Source: Nepenthes gracilis (lineage: Eukaryota > Streptophyta > Magnoliopsida > Caryophyllales > Nepenthaceae). Taken from it: DNA of 64,000 nt. The notes under the pieces are model-generated. The model saw only the letters and a program-made list of their open reading frames with translations, had not been told where the DNA came from and did not search any database. Numbering within the stretch: position 1 is the stretch's first letter; every line of letters starts with the position of its first letter. The stretch is from assembly GCA_033239525.1 (NCBI GenBank), contig BSYO01000020.1:8738656-8802655 (forward strand). The letters run 5' to 3'. Both the position numbers and the translations under genes were made by a program. Shown piece by piece: positions 1 to 9,859 of the stretch.

Positions 1-262
1 AAAAAAAAAAGAAGTTTCGTGGAAATTTTTCATAGTTTTGGAAGCTTTTTGACGTTTCCCACTTTTTGACTTTGCCCTTCCAGGGTCAAACCCCCTCGAA
101 GAGTGGGATCCTTGCAAGGAGGTGGTTGGGAGGGAGAGGCAGGGGAATGTGTGGGATCCCTAACAACCAGGGTGGGGTCAAGGCCGTCTGAGCATTGCCG
201 ACACGTCAAATGCTCCTCATCATGGGGAACGTTTAAAGCTCGTCAACAATGTGGGTTCGCAC
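1..262. other. Flank of LINE A, no gene seen
   Basis: The window opens with a run of ten A, which could be the 3' tail of a plus-strand retroelement lying to the left. The rest is unremarkable mixed sequence with no convincing reading frame. LINE A appears to begin at about 263, where the CT-rich leader shared by the family starts; the exact 5' end is uncertain because I found no matching target duplication. Confidence 0.4.
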
Positions 263-356
263 CATCTAGAGACAGAATCTCTCTCTTCTCTCTGGGGCTT
301 CGTTTTTTCAATCTTCACCTTGTTGTTTCCCAGCATTGGCGGCGCTGAAGCCGGCC

Positions 357-2549
357 ATGGCTGGCCTCCTGGGAGATCCTCCTGGCCCACTCCAGGATTC
401 CGCCCCTCCTTCTCTACCCGTCCGCCCTTCAAAACTGGTAGTCCCATCCACTTCGTCTGTTTTCTCTCTGCGATCGAAAGTCCTCTCGATTGCTTCTTCT
501 CCCGTGCCTGCTGAGGGCGATTTCTGTCCATCCTGTCCCGTGAAAGTGCCGGATGCGAAACTCTCCTCCTGGTCTGATATTGTCCAAAATTGTGGGAAAA
601 TCTCGTCTCCTGTTCTAAAATTCTTTTTTTTTTGGTAAGTAAGTAAATTGAATTTAACAAAAATAAAATTACAAAACGGTGATCTAACTCCAAGTGTTTT
701 GTCGGCTTAGAGTTAGAACAACAAGTTAGGGCATTCCCCGAGCATCACTATGAACCAATTCATGAAACCAAACGAAGGAAAAAAAACACAAGAAGACCTC
801 TAGATGAGTATCATCTAAGACGGACAAAGGCAACCCAGCCATAACACACTCCACTAAAAAAAACAGCATCAACAGATAACTGAAATTCTACCCTTACAAA
901 ATTGAAGGCAGAAGAAAAATCCAATGCCATCACTATAAGACTGCCAAAAACTGAAAAATGAAATGGGTATATCTCCACAGAGCGTGGATGGCAATGTTTC
1001 TTGTATATCTCCTCCCCCAAAGGTTGTCGACCAAGGTCGATGCTTTTGGGGGTCCTCCCTAGTAGGATATTTCTTCGATGTTCCTCCTCATTTCCAGGCG
1101 GTTTGCACCATTGCCTGTCTTCTCTAGACTCGATTTGATCTGGAGCATATTGCTTCCAACGATGAAAGATTTTTCTTTTTTCGGTTCTCTTCTACGAAAA
1201 AGATGGAGCAATGCTTGATGGCAGGTCCATGGATGCTTGCAAGGAAAGCCATCTGTCTTAAGCGATTTCTCCCTGGAATGAAGCTGTGCAAGGAAATGCC
1301 CCAATCGTTCCCAATTTGGGTTAATCTTTTCAATGTGTCGGTTGAATTTTGGTCTCCGTTGGGGTTGGGCTGGGTTGCCAGTGCTATTAGGAAGCCAGTC
1401 CAACTCTATCCCCGAACTGCAAAAATGGAGAAGCTTGATGTTGCCCGAATTTGTGTTGAGATTGATGCGGATGCTGCCTTGCCCTCCAGAATTGTCCTGC
1501 AATCGTCAGAATCCAATCCTGTGGTGAATGTTGAATACTCTTGGAAGCCGATTAGGTGTGGGCAGTGTCTTCTGTTTTGACATGAGGAGCCCAATTGCAA
1601 AGCCAAGAGGATTCGTCCTTTTGCTGGAAAGTCTTCCAGGAAGCGAGCTTTGCCTAAAAGTTGTCCTCTGCCTACGCCCTCTTCGGTTGGTTTGCTTAAA
1701 GAGGTTGATTGCCCTGGCAACTCCTTTGCTCCTCTTCTCTCTGACTGCTACCTTGATGTTATCAAGGACCACGTGGTTAAGGACTTGGGGGTCCAGTGCC
1801 CATAATTTGCTAAGCAGAGTGTTGCAGTAGATCTGGAGGTGGCCCCTGCCTCTCGTCCCTCTCTTGCTACTGCTGTTCCCTTGAATTTGGATGATGCCGG
1901 GAGTGTGGTGAATTCTCAGGTTGGCGTGCATCCAATTGTAGATTCTGGTGAGCCTTTGATTGGCAGATCTGAGGAATTATCCTCTACTAGTGGTAAAGGT
2001 GATGTGGATTCTGATGCTGGTTCTAACTCGAAGAACGAGCATGTGCTGCTCTCATACTCTGAGCTGTCCAGAGTTAAGGATAATGGAGTGTGCCTCCATA
2101 CTGCTGGCCACATTAAAACTTCATATGCGGATATAACCAAGCGTAGGGTTAAAATTGATGGGGCGGTCGAGCCTAGCTATGGAGAAGTCCATGGAGTGGA
2201 AGCTCTTAGCTTCAGCACCTGTTCTGATGGAACTTCTGAGGACTCGCAGGTAAGCAAGCTAAGGAATCTGTCGCCTTTAGCTCAAAAAGTTGCTGCTTGG
2301 ATTAACTCCCTTCTTCGAGCTGTTGACAAATCTGCGCACAAGGATGAGGTTCTCTTCGGCCTTGCATCTTCTCCGCGGGACAAATTTAGTCCTCGGACTC
2401 AGGACTCATCCCTAAAGGTGAGAAAATCCTTGATAAAAAAGCATAGCTCCTGGCAATTATCAAATTACAACCCTCTTTTGGTTAATGAAAAGGAGGTTGA
2501 GAATTGGGTGCTCCGTAAGGCTAAGGCTTCGTATAAAGGCCAAGGGTGA
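357..2549 (+). pseudogene. LINE A ORF1 (DUF4283 + CCHC knuckle), degraded
   Basis: ORF1 of plant L1 elements is an RNA-binding nucleocapsid-like protein that packages the element RNA. I start it at the ATG at 357, because LINE B begins its ORF1 with a near-identical peptide (MAGLLG). The frame is lost inside the insertion at 624-1004, which also removed roughly 40 bases of ORF1, and resumes at 1005 in the same register. The DUF4283 domain covers about 1050-1500 (GYFFDVPPHF through GPWML to FNVSVEFWSPLGLGW), followed by a CCHC knuckle near 1554-1600 and a long, low-conservation acidic tail to the stop at 2547. Three in-frame stops break it: TAG at 1125, TGA at 1578 (inside the knuckle, where a Gly codon is expected) and TAA at 1803. 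No other frameshift is evident after 1005. Confidence 0.8.
624..1004 (-). mobile_element. 5'-truncated LINE tail inserted in LINE A ORF1
   Basis: On the plus strand it starts with ten T (624-633) and GGTAAGTAAGTAA, the reverse complement of the family 3' end. The family hairpin is present, with arms 684-694 and 706-716. Only about 380 bp of 3' sequence arrived. No clean target duplication is visible; compared with LINE D, about 40 bp of ORF1 was lost at the junction, suggesting insertion with a small deletion. Confidence 0.75.
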
Positions 2550-2953
2550 TTTTAAGGGCTATAGTTAGATACTTATTAGTATGCTAGCTATGGTTTGCTG
2601 CCTCTCGCTCTTCTCTGGTTCGACGCTTTGGTTTTTGGCCATGCTCTGCTGTTGTTTGCTTGGTTGTTTCAGACGTGATGCTGATTCATGCCCGAGGAGG
2701 GCTTTTGCCTGTGTGTGAAAAGGTCTTTGTTTTCTGATTTTGACCGAGGTATTATAACCTTGATGAGGTCGAGAAGAGGTGTGCTAGTCTTCTGCCGGTT
2801 TCTTGTCTTGCAGTTTTTTAGAGACTAGCTTTTGACCGTGGCACTTGCTAATCCGTGATGCAACTGATGTGTCGTAAAAGGCTTTGTTTGCGGATTAGGT
2901 AGGACTCTCGCCTTTGTTATCTACTATTAGACTGGTATGTTGATGGCATTTGG
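2550..2953 (+). other. LINE A 3' untranslated region, left part
   Basis: T- and G-rich non-coding sequence following the ORF1 stop. It contains no endonuclease-like reading frame. It ends in the target TTGATGGCATTTG, where LINE B inserted, and continues at 7896. Confidence 0.6.
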
Positions 2954-3011
2954 TTTTTTTTTGGTAAGTAAGTAAAATGAGATTAAAAATAATTGAAAGT
3001 ACAGGATGATG

Positions 3012-3033
3012 TGCTAGCTCCAACGAGCTAGCA
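3012..3033 (-). ncRNA. LINE B 3' hairpin, variant form
   Basis: A perfect 9 bp stem (TGCTAGCTC with GAGCTAGCA) and a CAAC loop, at the place where other copies of the family carry a CCAAGT/ACTTGG stem. The primary sequence is quite different but pairing is kept. This is a structure within the element RNA, not a separate gene. Confidence 0.5.
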
Positions 3034-3148
3034 TAATAGCTAGAACAATATCTAATCTAGCCACAAAAACCCTGCCTAAAAACACAATAAACTGCATAAC
3101 AGCTCAAGTCCAGAGCACCTGAAAACACACGAAACCAAAAACAAAGAC

Positions 3149-3165
3149 TTTTTTTTTGGTAAGTA
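3149..3165 (-). mobile_element. 17 bp LINE micro-insertion
   Basis: Nine T followed by GGTAAGTA: on the minus strand TACTTACC plus poly(A), the extreme 3' end of the local LINE family. It is flanked by CCAAAAACAAAGAC (3135-3148) and CCAAAAATAGAGAC (3166-3179), a 14 bp direct repeat with two mismatches. Read literally, this is a LINE insertion in which reverse transcription stopped after eight template bases beyond the tail. Confidence 0.6.
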
Positions 3166-3658
3166 CCAAAAATAGAGACAGAGCAGAGGAAATATCAAAA
3201 CCCGTCCTCGGACAGAATGGCGCACACCATCACACTTGAGCATGGGGCCTCGGACTAAGTCTTCGGCCAAGGAACACTTGCCTATTTCTCACGGACAGGT
3301 TATTCACCAAACTCAGGGAACCAAAACATCGGCATCAGCCTTCAGGTGTAAGGCTGAAAACCTTAAACAGCATTCTGACATCCCAGCACCGCATCAAGTT
3401 CACTTCACTCCAACTTCCTTCGGAGCAAGACCAGCAGCATCAGCCTTCCTCAGGACAGGGCTAAGTCCCACCTTGGATTTTTTTGGATGCAGATTTTTTC
3501 TTTTTTCTGGATTTTGATGGCTTCCAAGATTCATATTCCATGGCCATCACCTCTTTAATGCTTAAGAATTTTTCTTTGGAGTAGTCGATGGCCCGGCCCA
3601 CACAATTATTAGCAGAGGAGTCTCTAGGGCTAGCAGTGACAGCCCCCACAGTCATTAA

Positions 3659-5856
3659 TGTGACGGAACAGATTATTCCTCACCAAATAACCTCCGTCAA
3701 TAATCCTAAGGACAAATCGAGAATATAATAATCATAAATTCTACAGAAAATTGGGCAGAGTTTCGTCTGTAAATTGGACATTTTTAAAATACAAACACCT
3801 GAAAAACACAACCCTACAAAATAATCCACAAATAATTTTCAAATAAAATCCAACGATAACCACACAGGACCCAAAAGCCACAAGAACCAAGGTGGCACCG
3901 ACGACTTGAATCAGAAGACACTGGCCAAGAAGGATGCCAACTAGGAACCCCGACATCACCATAAGATAGAACCTGCGGAAGCATATAAACCACAAAACAC
4001 AGCGGACTAATACATATGCATCATCCATCATCTACTAGCATAAGTTAACTCCATACAAGTTGATCTGATACAAAAACCAAAAACCCAAAATATTCTTGGC
4101 ATACATCTAGCCAATCCAAGTCCAAGTCTCGAGCTAAGCACGCAAGACAGCTAGCTACCGAGCTTCTAGGGTCTACGCTGACTCATCAGGCATCAAGGCG
4201 TTCTCATCTGAAATACATAAAGCAAGGGTGAGCATAAAGCCCAGCAAATGAAATTATATCCCACTAACTAGCAACAGGCATGGGTACTGAAAAGAAAGAG
4301 CACAGGAACAGTACAAGGGGCATAAAAGAGAGGAGAGAACTTGAGATTATCTGATTCATTTTATTCGTCTTTATTTAAATATTTATCTTTGCGGACCCTA
4401 GAGCTAGTAGATCGTACTAGCCAACGAAATAAGAGAACGAGGAAAGTAAAGTGTTCGCTACACATTCTAAAGCCACGGCTACATTATTAGGTCGGTAGCA
4501 CACGACCACTGGTTGCATCCATGCAACAATCCACAGAACAGCTACATCTCGATATGTAGTGTTCAACGACACGCCCCACACCCCCGGGGACCAGGGCAAT
4601 CCTCGTTCTTTCACTGCGGTGTCCTGGAACTTGCCATGTACGTCACCCACCCCCAAGGGCGGCCAGAGTATATCTTGGATTCCCACCATGATGCACGTGG
4701 CAGGTTAGAGGACACCACTCCTATCGACCACGGTCCTAATTTCAAGGTTTGACTCTTCGGGAGGGAGGACCCACTAAACGACACAATCAAACATCACTGG
4801 GAAGTCTCATTCCCATCACACGTCTCCATCCGGGAGATCACATTTTCCACGACATACCTGGTGGGTCTCCCTCCATTACTTATTGGACTTAATTTCTTCT
4901 TTGAGATTATCTTTTATCACAATTTAACACAATGTTCACAAGGAGTTGGAATTCTTACCTTCGGTGGACAACCACCACTTTAAAAGCTCTCGGGACACGT
5001 TCCCACGTTTCCAGTGCACAATTTATGAAGTTCAAAGCTTATATTTTCACATCAACACATATCATAAGCTCCATCATAATTATATAGAAGCAACATGAGC
5101 AATTTCCCAATTTATTCACGGATGAACAGTATTTTAGAGGACTCGGAGGCCACAAACGGGTCATAACGCGCGAGATTTTTCCCGCGGCCAACATATATGC
5201 ACAATAAGAACGTGGGGATTCATATTATGAAGTCAATTTAACGATTTACCGGTGGGAAACGGGAAACCCCCAAAATCCCGTAGGTTAGGGTTTGGGCGAA
5301 GCTCCACCGAACGAATCGGTGAGCAAATCAGCGAACAAATTATACTATCCTTGGTCTCGAGTCTCGGGTACTGTATTTTCGAAGCCATGGGTGGGTATAA
5401 ACACGAAAATACCCGATAAACAACGAAAATCAACGAAAGAGGAAAGTTAGTGGGTATGAGATCACTTGCCTCGACGTGTGCTTTAACTTTAATAACTGGC
5501 TCTCGGACCGAATCGGACTTCCAAGCCTCGTTCTCCCTCTTGCTCACTCTAGAAATGCGCCTCCCTCTCTCTCTAGAAACCCTAGCTGCGTGAAAAATGA
5601 CGAGGAAAGAGACAGGGTGCGTATTTATACTGCGCCGCCCGCTCGAGCGGGAAGTGAGCCGCCCCACTACTGGTTTTTCCGCTCTAGCCGAGCTCGGGCA
5701 GCCAGCAAGCGGGTTCGCTACTGGTTTTTCGGCTCGAGCTGAGCCCAAGAGGCTAGCGGGCACTGGCTGCTGACCCCGGACTTCAGCAGGAGAAATTTCG
5801 GATATTTCCCACCTTTTTACCTTATACACATCCCTACATCAATCAATCGATCTACA
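3659..5856 (-). mobile_element. Solo LTR (LARD-like family), TSD ATTAA
   Basis: A 2198 bp sequence starting TGTGACGG and ending TCTACA on the plus strand, flanked by ATTAA at 3654-3658 and 5857-5861. The left 60 bases closely match the LTR at 37592, whose orientation is fixed by a primer-binding site, so this copy is minus-oriented. Other shared blocks are near 4225 and 5210-5330. It carries a TATA box (5622-5629) and a CTCGAG-rich cluster (5636-5760). The small reading frames inside (for example the 198-codon one at 5829-5233) are LTR sequence, not genes. No internal region is present, so this is the scar left by LTR-LTR recombination. Confidence 0.8.
5622..5629 (-). promoter_or_regulatory. 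TATA box of solo LTR
   Basis: TATAAATA on the minus strand, in the context GTATAAATACGC, followed downstream by a purine-rich leader. GC- and CTCGAG-rich sequence lies immediately upstream (5636-5760), including a CCGCTCGAGCGG palindrome. Orientation agrees with that of the LTR. Confidence 0.6.
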
Positions 5857-7895
5857 ATTAATTACTAAGACGACGATTAATCCTTAACTACCTTTCCCAT
5901 AAGTCCGGAACCTCGCAATTAATGTATCCAAAGCATACTTATTTGATAGTTGAGAAATAAAGCTAGAAGTTTGCTCAATATCAATATCGATTCCAGGATC
6001 CATACCATTGAGAGAGAACTGCGCATCAGGAAGGCTTGAGGAAGCAGTGGCTGCTGGCAAGTGCGACTAGTCATCAATCAGAATTCCCTCAGCACCATCA
6101 TGAACAGGCAGCCCCCTTGTAATTTTATCATCCAAATGACCGGTAGCACACAAAAGGGTCAACGAACAGCTCGGGGCCTGTTGACTCTGAATAGTAGAAG
6201 AAAGGCAATGGGCAACTCCACCAGTAAAGAAGTATTCATGAGCCTTGGAAGGATTACCAAGAGCTTCTAAGCGATCCTCATCAGAGATTGGCGATGGGAT
6301 GATATTTCTACTTGGCATATCAAATGGATTGAGATCCTTAAGCACACTATCTATATAAGAGAGGAGAGGTGCAGGGCCAGTGGTAGCCTGAAGACAAGAA
6401 CCGTGCTCATAGACCATATTCATAGGATCAGTGGTGATTGATGACTAGAGAATCCTGAAGAGAATTTGACATCATAGCATCAGGCAGAGGAGACTGGGGC
6501 GTCCACCCAAGCTCGGCAACAATTGGGACTTTATTTGCCAACGGCTCATCACAAGGAGGGGAATGGGAGCCCATCTAAGCCCCAGAAGATGGCCGTTCCA
6601 CAGATAAAGCACAATTAACATCACCATTCATCGCAGTCTCATCCCACTGGCTCACAAAGGAGGCCTCACCAAGGGAGTAACCAGAAATTGAGTGTTGAAA
6701 TGACCCAATAGGATTTAGGGGACCTTCATCCACTCTGGAGTCATTTTCAGCATTCAGGAGGCCTTCTGGAACAGGATGCACATAATGGTCCCCTTGGTCT
6801 ATCTCTTCAGGGGAAGAATTGGAGGAACTGGGACGAAGGATGACACTTTTGGAATGGCATTTGGCTTCAGTATGACCTATCAAATGGCAGCGCCCGCATC
6901 TAGTAGGCTTCAAATTATACTCCACGTTCACCAACGATATGGATTCAGATTCAGGACTTGATTTAATGGCGATGCAATTGGGAAAGGGGCCATCCGCACC
7001 AACTTCAACATAAATCTTTGCGTAGGAGACGTTTTCCATTCTGCCTGTTCTGGAGTCGAGTTGCAAAGGAATCCCAATGGCACTTGCAATCTAGCTAAGA
7101 CCGGTATGAGTCCAGAATTCAATCGGTAGGTTGGATAGTTTTATCCAGATGGGAAACCGCTTATATTCTTCCTTGGTCAAGGGCATACCCGGAGCCCTTT
7201 GTTTGAGGAAAATAGCTTTCCCAGAGAACATCCAAGGTCCTGCCCAAAGGCATTTCTCCATCAGCTCCAAAGATGAGAAGCGAAAAAAAAAAACTAGCTT
7301 CATTACTGGCGGTGTGTTTGAGTCCGAAATGGGCCCAGATTTTCCTGGCTATGGCTTTGATAGTCAGGAAATGTGGAGGGGAGTCGAGAAAATGTCCAAC
7401 CAAGGTAAAGCCCGAGAAAAGGTTACCTTGGTCGATAACATTAGGGGGGAAATGGTAGTAGAATCACCACCAAATGCCTGACGGGGGTAGTATGTCAGCT
7501 TTGGAACCTGAACATCGCAATCCTTCTGGATGACATTAGTCCAAGAAAGGGGGGCAGCAGCATCACTCTCAGAAATTTTGCGAAGCTCCTTTGATTTCGA
7601 AAGTTCCAAGAACGATGCATCAGGTGCTGGACAAAGAGAAGCCTCGTCCTTCTTCAACTGCGAAAACAAGAGAGAGGAGTGACCTAGGGATTTAGAGTCG
7701 AAACCCGTCGAAGTATGAGCAAAGGGAAAGACAGGGGAGGCGGAGTCCTGGGGAGGACCAAGGGGGGCCCCCAGGAGACCGGCCATGGCCAGCGACGACT
7801 AGGAAAACAAATTTTAGAACGCCGCACAAATTTGAATTTTAGAGAGAAGAGAGAGCTTCTCTCTCTTCGAGAAGAGCAACAATTGATGGCATTTG

Positions 7896-8082
7896 ATGGT
7901 TGTAATTCTGTTTACTCCGTTGTTACTTTACTCTTAATTTTATTTCATGACTTGGTTCATGGTGTCTGGGGTATGCCCAGTGTCTTTGTTCTTATTCTAA
8001 GTCGGCAAAACACTTGGAATAGAACATAGGTATTGTAATTCTTTTAATTTTTAATACAATTTCATTACTTACCAAAAAAAAA
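7896..8082 (+). other. LINE A 3' end with hairpin
   Basis: The distal 3' region of LINE A. Arms at 7985-8002 and 8012-8029 form the family hairpin (CTAAGT paired with ACTTGG, GTTCT paired with AGAAC). About 40 bases later comes TTACTTACC and nine A. Confidence 0.65.
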
Positions 8083-8170
8083 TTATTTGTGCAGCCGCAT
8101 TCCTAATTGGAAGGTGCCAATCAGGAATGTGCCAAAGTCTTCGCAAATCAATTCTGGTGCGGCTCTTTCA

Positions 8171-9859
8171 ATGCCCCCGTCCTGCTGGGTAGATATCGTC
8201 TAGAACAATGGAGTTAGTCTTTGTCCTTCTCTTAAATTCTATCCCCCTCAATCTATAGATGGGGATGTCATCTCCATATCTCCTCCTGCTGAGGTCATTC
8301 AGCAGAGCCAGGAATTATGGGCCGTAACGTTAATGGGTTACTTCTACGAAACTCCATTACACTTTCTGGCGGTTAACAACATTGCCCGCAAAATTTGGGC
8401 CAGATTTTGGCTTACTCACGTAACTGGGAACGAAAATGGCTTCTTTTTCTTTTGGTTTGTGTCTAAAAAGCAATTGAACCTCTGTTTATCTAAAGGCGCC
8501 AAGGCATTTGGCAAGAAATCCATTTTCCTTAAATGATGGCTGCCTGGGATGGAGTTACCTAAGAACTCTCACCAAACGTTTCCAGTTTGGATTACACTTT
8601 TCAACGTCCCAATTGAATATTGGTCCCCCCTGGGTCTAAGCTGGATAGCAAGTGGGGTTGGCGAACCCCTTCATCTGGACCTGAGCACAGCTTGTATGGA
8701 ACGAATGCACTTTGCACGGATATGCATAGAAGTGAGTAAAAATGCTCCTCTTCCTACAAAAATCAGGGTTAAATCTGGTGATAATGAAACGGCTATGGCT
8801 GTTAATGTTGTGGTTGATTACCAATGGAGGCCGGTGCATCATGTTAATGGCTGCTCTGCTAACCAAAAGAGCACCAGAAAGACTATGCCTACTCAACAGG
8901 ATGTTGCCCTTAAGAACTTGACCCCTGGTGATTCCTTGGCTAGTAGTTGGATTTCTTTGTCTATGGATGGCCACAATGCTGTTGACAATTCACAGTGTTT
9001 GAATCTTGGGCATGCTGAGCATTCTGCCTCTGAACAAGAGGCTTCTGATGCTGATCATAAGGTGCCATTGGAGATGGTGCTGCCCGCTGAGTTAGCTAAG
9101 GTGGGTCATGTGGATTCCAAGGACTTGGCTGAGCAGGAGGAAGGTGCAAATGAATGCAAGACCTCTATAGGGCCTGGAGTTGCTGGCGAAATGAAGGATT
9201 CTGTCAAGGGGTTGGAGCTGCCTATGAGGGCTTATGAGGACAATGGCGTTTTTCCTGTGCAACAACTGTTTGACAGGATAGGGTCGGATTCCCAGTTTTC
9301 TCCCTATGATGTTTTGCTGTCTGTGCCTGTTCTAGACGGCGACTGTATCAACTCGATTGCAGAGGGCAGGAATTGTGAGCAGGGGTCATCAGATTCCATG
9401 GCCCTTGTGGCTAACTCCCATGCTGAAAATCCCTGTTATGATTCCCACAATTGTCCCCTAGGGGCTATGCACCTTAATTGTGATCGTTCGATTGCTTTTG
9501 TAGATGTGGTGCACCGGGGTCTTAAGGCTTCTGATGATGATCTGCCTAGCAGATGCGCTGCCCCCTTGCCAATCTTTGAGGAAGACCGGTCAGTAGCCCT
9601 TGACTCATCATCCGGGGTGGCTGATTACCTTGGACCTAAACATTGCAAGGAGCCAAAGGCGTGCTCTAGTATTGGTGAATTGAGAAGGAACATTGCCGAG
9701 ATGCGTTCGCAATTTGAGGCTGTCAGATCTCGCTCAGCTTCACTATCCCCCCTCCCTACCAGTGACTGGACCCCTGATTCTGGAGGTGGGGTTTTCAAAT
9801 CCAACCACCAACGATCCAAAAGGTGGAAAAAGAAACGCCCGCCTAATTTATATAGTTAG
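8171..9859 (+). pseudogene. LINE C ORF1 (DUF4283), N-terminally truncated
   Basis: The recognisable part starts near 8171. The DUF4283 region spans about 8200-8830 (MGYFYETPLHFLAVNNIARK, then FPVWITLFNVPIEYWSP). Stops occur near 8201 and at about 8534, followed by an open stretch of 436 codons from 8549 to 9859. The CCHC knuckle expected after WRPV (near 8840) is destroyed: the first cysteines read as histidines and the spacing is gone. The remaining C-terminal 330 codons are acidic and Ser-rich, ending in a basic tail (RSKRWKKKR). The long open frame shows this copy is younger or less mutated than LINE A, but it lacks the N-terminus and the zinc ligands. Confidence 0.75.

Larger units (their letters stand above)
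3461..7786 (-). pseudogene. LINE B ORF1 (DUF4283 + CCHC), split by solo LTR
   Basis: ORF1 begins at the ATG at 7786 (MAGLLGAPLGPPQDSA), next to a CT-rich leader. The DUF4283 domain runs through about 7450-6960 and the knuckle RCGRCHLIGHTEAKC, with all four ligands C, C, H, C intact, lies near 6900-6855. Frameshifts occur near 7410 and in the long A run near 7280; further shifts and stops occur below 6575. The C-terminal piece lies beyond the solo LTR at 3655-3461 and ends in a lysine-rich stretch before the stop, like the basic C-terminus of LINE C. The LTR duplication ATTAA (3654-3658, 5857-5861) shows the two parts were once continuous. Of the ORF1 copies here this has the best-kept zinc knuckle, yet it cannot encode a full protein. 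Confidence 0.75.
2954..7895 (-). mobile_element. LINE B, inserted in LINE A, itself split by a solo LTR
   Basis: A minus-strand copy of the same LINE family. Its 3' end is at the left (poly T from 2955, then GGTAAGTAAGT) and its 5' leader lies near 7800-7870. The 13 bp duplication TTGATGGCATTTG (2941-2953, 7883-7895) marks the insertion into LINE A. Inside it are a 17 bp micro-insertion (3149-3165) and a 2.2 kb solo LTR (3659-5856). Without these the element is about 2.7 kb: leader, ORF1 and a 3' region of about 500 bp, with no ORF2. Confidence 0.8.
263..8082 (+). mobile_element. LINE A (L1-type), ORF1 only, split by nested insertions
   Basis: A plus-strand L1-type element with a CT-rich leader, an ORF1 (357-2549) and a 3' region ending in TTACTTACC followed by nine A (8074-8082). 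It is interrupted twice: by a LINE tail in the opposite direction (624-1004) and by the whole of LINE B (2954-7895), which is bounded by the 13 bp duplication TTGATGGCATTTG at 2941-2953 and 7883-7895. Removing LINE B brings the ORF1 side next to the 7896-8082 tail, which carries the family hairpin (7985-8029). No endonuclease or reverse transcriptase ORF2 is present between ORF1 and the tail, so this copy is an internally deleted, non-autonomous form or has lost ORF2 through decay. Confidence 0.75.

Noticed and set aside
2550..2953. LINE A ORF2 start (endonuclease)
   Set aside because: I looked for the usual W-N-V-R-G type N-terminus in all frames after the ORF1 stop here and after 9859, and found none.
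5233..5829. A 198-codon frame, minus strand
   Set aside because: It lies in the LTR across the CTCGAG cluster and TATA box; there is no family resemblance.
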